In this document: positions 1 through 6,440 of the stretch, piece after piece
Numbering within the stretch: position 1 is the stretch's first letter
How the letters are laid out: each line of letters begins with the position of its first letter
Source: JBBQHX01 sp038324385
GTDB taxonomy: Bacteria > Gemmatimonadota > Gemmatimonadetes > Gemmatimonadales > Gemmatimonadaceae
Direction of reading: 5' to 3'
NCBI GenBank assembly: GCA_038324385.1
Contig: JBBQHX010000184.1
Location: 1-7,461 of the forward strand
Length of the DNA: 7,461 nucleotides
Notes under the pieces: model-generated
What the model was told of the DNA's origin: nothing
Databases searched by the model: none
The model's input: only the letters and a program-made list of their open reading frames with translations
Translations under genes and position numbers: made by a program

Positions 1-718
1 ACCAGACGGCCAGCATGTCGAGCACACCGACGGGGATTCGCCCGATGCCGAACTTCGATCGCCCCGCATGCCGGCTGTACAGCGGCACGGGGATCTCGGT
101 GACCGTGAATCCCTCCGCGGCGGCGATCGCGATCATGTAGCGGTGCCAGTCGGGACGCACCGGGAGCGCGTCCATGATTTCGCGGCGGTAGGCCTTCACG
201 GACTTCAGATCGCGTACCGGAACGCGGAAGAGGCGCCGACTCAGTCCATTGTAAATGCGCGAGACGAACGCCTTCTCGTAGTCACCCTGCTTGTAACCCG
301 TGACCATATCCGACCCTCCACTGAGGATCGGGGCGACCAGTCGGGGAATGTCCTCAGGCCGGTACTGCAGATCGGCCGGGTAGAAGACGAGCACGCCGCC
401 GCGCGCGGCGAGGTAACCCGTGCGCAGCGCGTCGGCGATCCCGCGCTGTGCCCGGTGCCTGACGACGGCGAGAAATGGGTACCGCTCGCGCAACTGGCCG
501 AGCACGGCCGGCGTCGCGTCGGTCGAACCATCGTCGACGACCACGACCTCGTAGCGCACGTCGGGATCGCTGGCGAACGCGGCGGCGGCCTGCTCCATGA
601 ATAGCGGCAGATTCTCCGCCTCGTCCTTCGCCGGGACGAGCACGCTCACGTCCACCGTCGGCCGGAGGTAACCCCCCTCGGGCCGCGAGCGTGGCTCGAG
701 GGACGCGGGCATGGTCAT
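1..718 (-). CDS. Family 2 glycosyltransferase, polyprenyl-phosphate sugar transferase type (C-terminus cut by window edge)
   Basis: The first 239 residues of a GT-A fold glycosyltransferase of the DPM1/GtrB/ArnC kind can be read. These enzymes move a sugar from a nucleotide donor to a polyprenyl phosphate at the cytoplasmic face of the inner membrane. Visible motifs are VPAKDEAENL (residues 29-38), VVVDDGSTDAT (59-69, nucleotide binding), PADLQ (114-118, position of the metal-binding DxD), DLKSVKAYRRE (170-180) and SRHAGRSKFGIGR (215-227, the R..G.SK element near the end of the catalytic domain). The edge falls just where a membrane-associated C-terminal part would begin. The start chosen is the ATG at 718, which shares one base with the rpoN stop (TGATG). 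A second in-frame ATG lies two codons later. No good ribosome binding site is visible, which fits translational coupling to rpoN. Sugar and acceptor cannot be told from sequence. A role in lipopolysaccharide or other envelope glycan modification is inferred from the neighbours. The first Asp of the usual DADLQ is Pro here. Confidence 0.9.
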   Translation of the reverse strand, partial: MTMPASLEPRSRPEGGYLRPTVDVSVLVPAKDEAENLPLFMEQAAAAFASDPDVRYEVVVVDDGSTDATPAVLGQLRERYPFLAVVRHRAQRGIADALRTGYLAARGGVLVFYPADLQYRPEDIPRLVAPILSGGSDMVTGYKQGDYEKAFVSRIYNGLSRRLFRVPVRDLKSVKAYRREIMDALPVRPDWHRYMIAIAAAEGFTVTEIPVPLYSRHAGRSKFGIGRIPVGVLDMLAVW

Positions 719-2199
719 CAAACGCGCTTACGCATGCGGGCGGAAAGCACGCCGAGTTGATCGCGATACTTGGCGACCGTGCGCCGCGCGATGTTCACGC
801 CGCCCTGCTTGAGAATGTTGACGATGGCCTGGTCGGTCAGCGGATTCTTCGCATCCTCGTCGGCGACCAGCTTCTGAATCTGCGCCTTGATCCCTCGCGC
901 CGACACATCCTCGCCATCGGTGGTCGAGAGTCCCGAGCTGAAAAAGAACTTGAGCGGAAGCACGCCCCGCGGCGTCTGCACGTATTTCTCGTTCGTGACG
1001 CGGCTGACGGTCGACTCGTGCATGTTGATGACTTCGGCCACTTCACGGAGCGTCAGCGGCTTCAGGAACTGTACGCCCTTCTCGAAGAACTCGCGCTGCC
1101 GGTCGACGATGTAGTTCATGACCTTGAGCATCGTCTGACGGCGCTGCTCGATCGCCTGGATCATCCAGTTGGCCGAATTCAGCTTGCTCGAGATGAACTC
1201 CTTGTTTTCCCCTTCGAACTTCTTCTTGTCGCGCGCGATCTCCTGATAGGTCTTGCTGAGCTTGAGGCGCGGCAGGTTCCCATCGTTCAGGAAGATCTTG
1301 TAGTCCTCGCCGATCTTGTCGACGACGAGGTCGGGGATGATGTAGTTGTCGCCTTCGGGCGCGAAGCGAAGTCCCGGCTTCGGGTCGAGCTTGGCGATCT
1401 CGTCCGCCGCCGCCTGGACGTCGGTCGGGCTGATGCCGAACCGCTTGGAGATCTCGCTCCAGCGATGGCTGATCAACTCGTCGAAGCAATCCCGCACGAG
1501 GCGGAAGGGCACCGACTGTTCGAGTCCGGCATCCTTGAGCTGGAGCATCAGACACTCGCGCAGGTCACGAGCGGCAACGCCCGGCGGATCGAGAATCTGG
1601 ATCGTCGCCAGCATCTCCTCGACCTCCTCGCTCGCGTAGAGCGGAAGCTCGTCGTCGGCGTCCGGATCGCGCCCCATCTCCTCGGCCGTCTGCCGCACGA
1701 CGTCGTTGATTCCGTTCCGAATCTCGTCCAGCGTCGCGGCGAGGTAGCCGTCCTCGTTGATGTTCCCCACGAACTCGTCTGCCAGCAGCAGTTGCCGCGG
1801 CGTCAGGTCGAGAAGGCTCACCTGCTCGCGCAGGTGATCGCCGAGGTCCCGCGTGTCGACGGTGACGGGCTCGTAGTACTCGCGCTCCTCGTGCTCCTCG
1901 CGCGGGGCACCGGTGTCGAACCCGTCGAGCAGAATCTCCTCCCAGTCGATCGAATCGCTCTCGGCGGCCTGGTCTTCCGTCTTCTCCGTCTCTGCCTCGG
2001 CTTCCGCGTCGGTCATCTCCTCCTCGTCGTCGTCATCCAGCTCGACAAGCTCGAGGAAGGGGTTGTTCAACAGCTCCTGCTTGAGATGCTGCTGCAGATC
2101 GAGGAGCGGCATGTACAGCAGGTCCATCGCCTGGTACAGCCGCGGATTGATCTTGAGTTCCTGTTTGAGCTGTGTGCTCTGATTCATCCCGCCTTTCAT
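718..2199 (-). CDS. rpoN: RNA polymerase sigma-54 factor
   Basis: Sigma-54 directs RNA polymerase to -24/-12 promoters and needs an AAA+ activator to melt DNA. The protein is 493 residues, within the family's usual range. Region I is at about 8-52 (LKQELKINPRLYQAMDLL, the activator-response segment). A strongly acidic region II spacer follows at about 54-107. The core-binding domain covers roughly 115-310 and includes ILDPPGVAARDLRECL (202-217). The helix-turn-helix is at about 384-412 (LREVAEVINMHESTVSRV). The RpoN box ARRTVAKYRD, which reads the -24 element, is at 471-480, and the protein ends in the usual basic tail. The ATG at 2199 overlaps the lptB stop (ATGA) and has an AAGGAG site at 2212-2207 seven bases upstream, which favours it over the ATG at 2187. 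A position after lptB is also common in Proteobacteria. The usual downstream hpf and ptsN are absent here, replaced by a glycosyltransferase gene. Confidence 0.97.
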   Translation of the reverse strand: MKGGMNQSTQLKQELKINPRLYQAMDLLYMPLLDLQQHLKQELLNNPFLELVELDDDDEEEMTDAEAEAETEKTEDQAAESDSIDWEEILLDGFDTGAPREEHEEREYYEPVTVDTRDLGDHLREQVSLLDLTPRQLLLADEFVGNINEDGYLAATLDEIRNGINDVVRQTAEEMGRDPDADDELPLYASEEVEEMLATIQILDPPGVAARDLRECLMLQLKDAGLEQSVPFRLVRDCFDELISHRWSEISKRFGISPTDVQAAADEIAKLDPKPGLRFAPEGDNYIIPDLVVDKIGEDYKIFLNDGNLPRLKLSKTYQEIARDKKKFEGENKEFISSKLNSANWMIQAIEQRRQTMLKVMNYIVDRQREFFEKGVQFLKPLTLREVAEVINMHESTVSRVTNEKYVQTPRGVLPLKFFFSSGLSTTDGEDVSARGIKAQIQKLVADEDAKNPLTDQAIVNILKQGGVNIARRTVAKYRDQLGVLSARMRKRV

Positions 2200-3419
2200 G
2201 GTGCCGCTCCTTCGGTGACAGTCTCCTGAGCGAACCGCGCGCGCAGTCGCGCGCTCAACGTGGGTCCGAGGTAGTTCTCCGCGACGGTATCGTCGAATAC
2301 CAATTCCCGGACCGTGCCAGAGACCTTGACCTCTCCATCGAACATGATGTACGCGCGATCCACGATATCGAGCGTCTGCTCAACATTGTGATCGCTGATC
2401 AGGACGCCGATGCCGCGCGTGCGGAGATTCGCGACGATCTGCTGGATGTCGTGCACGGCGATCGGATCGACGCCGGCGAAAGGCTCGTCGAGCATCATGA
2501 ACTTCGGCTCGGTCACCAGCGCTCGCGTGATCTCCAGGCGCCGGCGTTCACCACCAGACAGGGCGAACGCCCGGCTGTGTCGTAGATGCTTGATGTTCAG
2601 CTCGTCGAGGAGCAGCTCGAGCCGCCGCTTTCGTTCGGTCGAACTCAGCTTGAGCGTTTCAAGAATCGCGAGGATGTTGTCCTCGACCGTCAGCTTGCGA
2701 AAGATCGACGGCTCCTGTGACAGGTAACCGATTCCGCGGCGCGCCCGCTTGTACATGGCCATCGAGGTGATGTCCTCGCCATCGATGCGGATGCGCCCCG
2801 TGAGCGGCTGGATCAGGCCGACGATCATGTAGAAGGTCGTCGTCTTCCCCGCCCCATTGGGGCCGAGCAGTCCGACGATCTCGCCCTGTTGCAACCGCAA
2901 CGCGACGTCGTTGACCACCGTCCGCCGGCGATAGATCTTCGTGAGGCCTTGGGCCTCCAGCACCGAACCCGCCGGCGCGGGCACCACGGCGGCGGACGGC
3001 GCGACGACCGCGTGCTCGCCAGTTTCGCGCAACGCCTGGGCGACCTCCCCGCGCAACGGCGCGATCTCACGCCAGAGTGTCTCCGCCACGACGACGCGCG
3101 CGTCCGGCTCGTCGATCGGCCCGGCCGGCACGATAACGAGCCCGTCCTGAGCCAGCCGCGGGAGCACCGACGACGCGAGATAGCCGCGCACCTGATCGAG
3201 CGAGAGCGTGCCCGCCTCACGTTCAGCGTCGTGTCCTTCGTTCCGCCGCATCTGCAGGTAGTCGTCGCGATAGCGCAGCGCGACCTCGTCGAACGCCGCC
3301 GAGCCCCCAGGATCGGCCGTGTGCACCAGCGCGAGCAGGGCGAGCGCCGTCGACCGGTCGCCATCCGCATATTCCTCGATCAGCGCGCGAACGCGCACGG
3401 GGAGTGACTCGGCGCTCAT
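2196..3419 (-). CDS. lptB: Lipopolysaccharide export ABC transporter ATPase LptB with an N-terminal extra domain
   Basis: LptB is the cytoplasmic ATPase that, with LptF and LptG, powers extraction of lipopolysaccharide from the inner membrane. Residues 153-390 are a complete LptB: Walker A GPNGAGKT (186-193), Q-loop Q235 in YLSQEPSIFRKLTVEDN, signature LSGGERRR (287-294), Walker B FMMLDEP (307-313), a FAGVDPIAV D-loop and H-loop H344 in ISDHNV. The ATPase part is the usual size, but the protein is 407 residues because about 150 residues precede it. These include helices, a winged-helix-like stretch at about 72-100 (SLDQVRGYLASSVLPRL) and an Ala/Pro/Val linker at about 138-152. The ATG at 3419 was chosen because it overlaps the preceding stop (ATGA) and has TGGGAG four bases upstream. 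An internal GTG at 2963 would give a normal 255-residue LptB but has no ribosome binding site. The role of the extra domain is unknown. Confidence 0.95.
   Translation of the reverse strand: MSAESLPVRVRALIEEYADGDRSTALALLALVHTADPGGSAAFDEVALRYRDDYLQMRRNEGHDAEREAGTLSLDQVRGYLASSVLPRLAQDGLVIVPAGPIDEPDARVVVAETLWREIAPLRGEVAQALRETGEHAVVAPSAAVVPAPAGSVLEAQGLTKIYRRRTVVNDVALRLQQGEIVGLLGPNGAGKTTTFYMIVGLIQPLTGRIRIDGEDITSMAMYKRARRGIGYLSQEPSIFRKLTVEDNILAILETLKLSSTERKRRLELLLDELNIKHLRHSRAFALSGGERRRLEITRALVTEPKFMMLDEPFAGVDPIAVHDIQQIVANLRTRGIGVLISDHNVEQTLDIVDRAYIMFDGEVKVSGTVRELVFDDTVAENYLGPTLSARLRARFAQETVTEGAAP
2207..2212 (-). promoter_or_regulatory. Ribosome binding site of rpoN
   Basis: On the minus strand this reads AAGGAG, seven bases before the ATG at 2199, within the last codons of lptB. 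It supports the ATG at 2199 over the in-frame ATG at 2187 and allows rpoN to be initiated independently of coupling. Confidence 0.75.
2237..2254. repeat. Short perfect inverted repeat near the end of lptB
   Basis: A 7-base GC-only arm (GCGCGCG) is separated by the 4-base loop CAGT from its exact complement. It lies in the LSARLRARF codons of lptB, about 38 bases upstream of the rpoN start. No T-tract follows on the transcribed strand, so it is not a standard terminator. It could be chance in such GC-rich coding DNA. Confidence 0.4.
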
Positions 3420-4870
3420 CGGGCTCCCAGCGGTGGGGGGGGTACGGTCGCCGGCGGCGTCCGTGTCGGCGGGGTTGCGGTGGGGGGCGGCTCGCCGCGC
3501 TCGTCGGACAGCCGCGCGAGGCACGCCGCGTCAGGCTGCGGCTCGAGGTAGACGCCCGATACCTGATCCGGGTCCTGGACGCTCACGGTCGAGACCTCAC
3601 CGTTCGCCAGCACGACACTCACGACACGGCCGCGGACATAGTTGATCGCCGGGCGGTCGATGCACTCGCCCGTCGCGCGGAGTTGATAGAACGACTGTGC
3701 GCCGACGGTGGCGACGAGCGCGCGCGCGACGGGATTTCCCGTGGTGTCGCCAGGCGCCGGCGGATCGAAGCTCGCGACGATCGTGTCGCCGCGCAGCCAG
3801 TCGCGCTGTTCGGACCGGAGCACGAGCGTATCGGGAACGGTTTCAGCGTAGGCATCACCGATCGCGAGCACTTCCTGCAACACGCGGCCGGGCAGTCGCG
3901 CCTCGATCGAGTCGGCGCGGACGTCCTGCTGCGCCGATCGAGCGCGGGCGCGGCTGGGACCCCAAACATAGGCGCGTTCCAGCTCGTTCTCGACAATGCG
4001 CATGTCGATGGAATCCGACTCCAGGCGGAGATCCTCGCTCGTCACCTCGCCAGCGCCCTTGGCGAACACCCGGCGCAACTGCTCATCCTCGGTGAAGAAA
4101 TCGATTTCGGTCCCGACGAGTGTGTACGGGCGTTCGCCCGTGCCGACGACGCGGGGATTGCGCATCAACCGCGAGAATCCCCGCGTCTGATCGAGATAGG
4201 CCGAATCGCCGGTCGCGCGCAGATCCTCGCGCGTGATTTCAACTGTCCCGTTCAGGTACACGCGGTCTTCCCCCTCGCTTACGATCCGGTCGGCCACGAC
4301 GAGCACTGGCGGCGCCGGCGCGCCAGTGGAGTCTTCCTGGACGAGCTGCATGTACGGCCGCTCGCGCGCGATCGTCCGGGTCTGCGGTCGATTAGGGGTC
4401 GCCCGAAAATACTCAACATACGGCCCTTCGAGCCGCGATGTCGACGGGAGGACGGCGACCACCCGCCCCTCGGCGATCAACCAGCTCTCGTCCTGGTAGT
4501 ACGTCATCCGATCGGCCGTTACGGTCGCCCGCGGCTCGCGGTAGTTCACCGACCCGATGAGCAGCAGCACGCGCGTGTCCTCATTGTACTGCGTGCTGTC
4601 GGCCTCGAGGATGATCCCCTGTCCGCGGCACGAATAGCGGATCCCGCCGCCCGCATACGTCTCTCGCGCGCCGCTGGGGAGCGCGACGCTGAGGACGCGC
4701 GCCGGCGCGGCCGCCGCCCGCGCCTCCAGGTCGAGCACGCACGGCTGACCCTGCCCGGATGCGATCGCAGGCGTGAGGAGGGCGATCACGCCCGCGACGA
4801 TGGCCAGCGCAACGCGCCGGAGCTGGCCGCAGCCGAGCGCAGCGCCTGCGCCCCGCACGTTCTCGGTCAT
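3416..4870 (-). CDS. Large periplasmic OstA-like (LptA family) lipopolysaccharide transport protein
   Basis: This is a predicted exported protein of 484 residues with an OstA/LptA-type beta-jellyroll, the fold that forms the periplasmic bridge for lipopolysaccharide. A basic N-terminus and hydrophobic segment at about 20-38 (VALAIVAGVIALLTPAIAS) form a signal peptide. Repeated units of the type 'ADs..Y......l.G.V' can be seen at about 89-141, 191-243, 255-302 and 318-343. A further strand-rich part at 382-443 (GAQSFYQLRATGECIDRP, then VRGRVVSVVLANGEVS) resembles the long OstA proteins of non-proteobacterial phyla. Four Cys remain after the signal (44, 81, 403, 450), so disulphides are possible. 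The tail from about 460 is rich in Pro and Thr. Escherichia coli LptA is much shorter at 185 residues. The ATG at 4870 overlaps the lptC stop (ATGA), and an earlier start would put the reading frame deep inside lptC. It could be a true LptA, or it could carry duties of the LptD N-terminal domain, so I give no symbol. Confidence 0.85.
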   Translation of the reverse strand: MTENVRGAGAALGCGQLRRVALAIVAGVIALLTPAIASGQGQPCVLDLEARAAAAPARVLSVALPSGARETYAGGGIRYSCRGQGIILEADSTQYNEDTRVLLLIGSVNYREPRATVTADRMTYYQDESWLIAEGRVVAVLPSTSRLEGPYVEYFRATPNRPQTRTIARERPYMQLVQEDSTGAPAPPVLVVADRIVSEGEDRVYLNGTVEITREDLRATGDSAYLDQTRGFSRLMRNPRVVGTGERPYTLVGTEIDFFTEDEQLRRVFAKGAGEVTSEDLRLESDSIDMRIVENELERAYVWGPSRARARSAQQDVRADSIEARLPGRVLQEVLAIGDAYAETVPDTLVLRSEQRDWLRGDTIVASFDPPAPGDTTGNPVARALVATVGAQSFYQLRATGECIDRPAINYVRGRVVSVVLANGEVSTVSVQDPDQVSGVYLEPQPDAACLARLSDERGEPPPTATPPTRTPPATVPPPPLGAR

Positions 4871-5457
4871 CGGTCCGGCACCGCGACCGCGCCGCCCGTT
4901 CCGCTTCGAAGCGAGACGATGTTCACCACGTTGAGGTCTGGATCCGAGGTGAACCCCACGCCCTCGACGCGCTTGCCGTCGGGGAGCAGCATGACGAATG
5001 CGCTGTCGCTGCGGAGCAGGTTCTCCGTTTCCGAGTAGTTCAGCTCGGGCGTCGTCAGGCGCTTGCCGTCGGTGCTCACGACCACCACGTCGCCACGCGC
5101 CTGCATCGTGTTGTAGAGCGTGCTGTACGTCCCGCGCAGGCTCGTCAGCTTCCCCGTCGGCGCGCCCGTGCGCTCGTCGAAGAAGTCCGTTTCGACGCTG
5201 AACAGCTCGTAGCGCGTCTGGTTGTCGAAGATGAACGCGGAATCCGACAGCAGGTTGCCACGATTGACCCCCATGTTGCGGAGCGTCGCGCGCAGGCCGA
5301 ACATGATCTGTTCGGCCGAGTCGGCGAGCGGATTCGCGCTGACCACGGGCGGGCCCTGGGGCTGTTCGCACGCGCCGGCAACCGCCGCGATCGCCGCCAG
5401 CGACGTGACCAGCGCCAGGCGTGCCTGACGACGCAGTACCGTCACGCGGCCGGCCAT
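4867..5457 (-). CDS. lptC: LptC family periplasmic lipopolysaccharide export protein, predicted lipoprotein
   Basis: LptC receives lipopolysaccharide from LptB2FG and hands it to LptA. The protein has 196 residues, close to the family norm. The C-terminal half carries the family pattern, seen at about 134-175: LTTPELNYSETENLLRSD followed by a G-V-G-F-T-S-D-P-D-L stretch. The N-terminus is basic (MAGRVTVLRRQAR) and then hydrophobic, ending in a lipobox-like AVAGAC with Cys30 as the predicted lipidated residue. So the mature protein is probably an acylated lipoprotein, where Escherichia coli LptC keeps a membrane helix. Residue +2 is Glu. The ATG at 5457 shares its first base with the kdsD stop (TGATG), and a purine-rich stretch lies about eight bases upstream. 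Position between the Kdo genes and the OstA-like gene supports the call. Confidence 0.9.
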   Translation of the reverse strand: MAGRVTVLRRQARLALVTSLAAIAAVAGACEQPQGPPVVSANPLADSAEQIMFGLRATLRNMGVNRGNLLSDSAFIFDNQTRYELFSVETDFFDERTGAPTGKLTSLRGTYSTLYNTMQARGDVVVVSTDGKRLTTPELNYSETENLLRSDSAFVMLLPDGKRVEGVGFTSDPDLNVVNIVSLRSGTGGAVAVPDR

Positions 5458-6440
5458 CAGACGGCCCCCGCGCGCATGATGTCGTGCAGGTGCACGACGC
5501 CCACGACGATGTCGCTCGCGTCGAGCACCGGCATCGCGATGATGCCGTGCTGCTCCATTCGGTAGACCACCGCGCTCGCGAGTTCTTCCTCGCGCGCCGA
5601 CTTCGGCGATCGTGTCATCACGTCAGCCACCCCGATCCCCGTGAAATGCTCTTCCCGCTCGACGAGGCGCGCCAGATCGCCGCTCGTCACCACCCCGATG
5701 CAGTGCCGCTCCTCGTCGACGATCACCGCGATCCCACGACGACGCGAAAGCTCGACCACCGCGCGTACCATGGTCGCGTCAGGCGGCAACAGCGGGAGGT
5801 CGTCGCGGATCGCGATGTCACCCACCGTCATCAACAGGCGCCGCCCCAACGCACCGCCCGGATGGATCCGCGCGAAGTCCTCGCGGCGGAACCCCTTGGC
5901 TTCGAGCAGCGCGACCGCGAGGGCATCGCCGAGCGCCAGCGCCACCGTGCTGCTGGTCGTTGGCGCGAGATCGTGCGGGCACGCCTCCTCGCGCACCCAG
6001 GCGTCGAGCGTAATGTCGGCATGCCGACTAAGGGGTGACCCGGCGTTGCCGGAAATGGCAATCGTCCCTACCCCGAGGCGCTTGAGGTGTTGCAGGAGCG
6101 ACAACAGCTCATCGGATGTGCCGCTTTTCGACAACAGAATGGCCACGTCTTCATCGCCGACGATTCCGAGGTCGCCGTGCACGCTGTCCACCGGATGCAG
6201 AAAGGTCGCCGGCGTGCCGGTCGAGGTGAGGGTCGCGGCGATCTTTCGCCCGATCAATCCACTCTTCCCGACCCCAGCCACCACCACCCGGCCCGTCGAC
6301 GCGCGAACCAGCTCGACGGCGCGCGCGAACTCGGCGCCCAGCCGCCGCTCGGTTTCGAGCAGCGCTTCGGCTTCCATGCGCAGCACACGGCGGCCACGTT
6401 CGACGATCACGTCGATTTCCGGAGGAGCGGCGATGGTCAC
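5457..6440 (-). CDS. kdsD: Arabinose 5-phosphate isomerase
   Basis: KdsD interconverts ribulose 5-phosphate and arabinose 5-phosphate, the first committed supply step for Kdo. The protein is 327 residues against 328 in Escherichia coli. An SIS domain spans about 38-175 with VAGVGKSGLIGRK (54-66), HPVDSVHGDLG (82-92), SKSGTSDE (104-111) and APTTSSTVALALGDALAVAL (159-178). It is followed by IHPGGALGRRLL (192-203) and two CBS domains at about 205-262 and 270-326. Lys59, His88, Glu111 and His193 fall at the same numbers as the catalytic residues I recall for the Escherichia coli enzyme. The start is GTG at 6440, overlapping the kdsC stop (GTGA), with GGGAG nine bases upstream. The presence of both CBS domains points to the main biosynthetic isomerase rather than a short single-domain paralogue. 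Confidence 0.97.
   Translation of the reverse strand: MTIAAPPEIDVIVERGRRVLRMEAEALLETERRLGAEFARAVELVRASTGRVVVAGVGKSGLIGRKIAATLTSTGTPATFLHPVDSVHGDLGIVGDEDVAILLSKSGTSDELLSLLQHLKRLGVGTIAISGNAGSPLSRHADITLDAWVREEACPHDLAPTTSSTVALALGDALAVALLEAKGFRREDFARIHPGGALGRRLLMTVGDIAIRDDLPLLPPDATMVRAVVELSRRRGIAVIVDEERHCIGVVTSGDLARLVEREEHFTGIGVADVMTRSPKSAREEELASAVVYRMEQHGIIAMPVLDASDIVVGVVHLHDIMRAGAV

Noticed and set aside
691..2229. 512-residue open frame on the plus strand opposite rpoN
   Set aside because: It is the mirror of rpoN codon bias in GC-rich DNA. It has no recognisable family pattern, whereas the opposite strand encodes a complete sigma-54.
3420..3524. Upstream extension of lptB to a start at 3524
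   Set aside because: The extra 35 residues (starting MPRAAVRRARRAAPH) overlap the end of the OstA-like gene and look like a frame shadow. The ATG at 3419 has a ribosome binding site and an ATGA overlap.
3404..5038. 544-residue open frame on the plus strand opposite the OstA-like gene and lptC
   Set aside because: The product is rich in Arg, Asp and His with no domain pattern and crosses several true gene borders. Long antisense frames are expected at this GC content.
4871..5371. Upstream extension of the OstA-like gene to a start at 5371
   Set aside because: The added 167 residues overlap lptC in another frame, are low-complexity, and would put the signal peptide in the middle of the protein.
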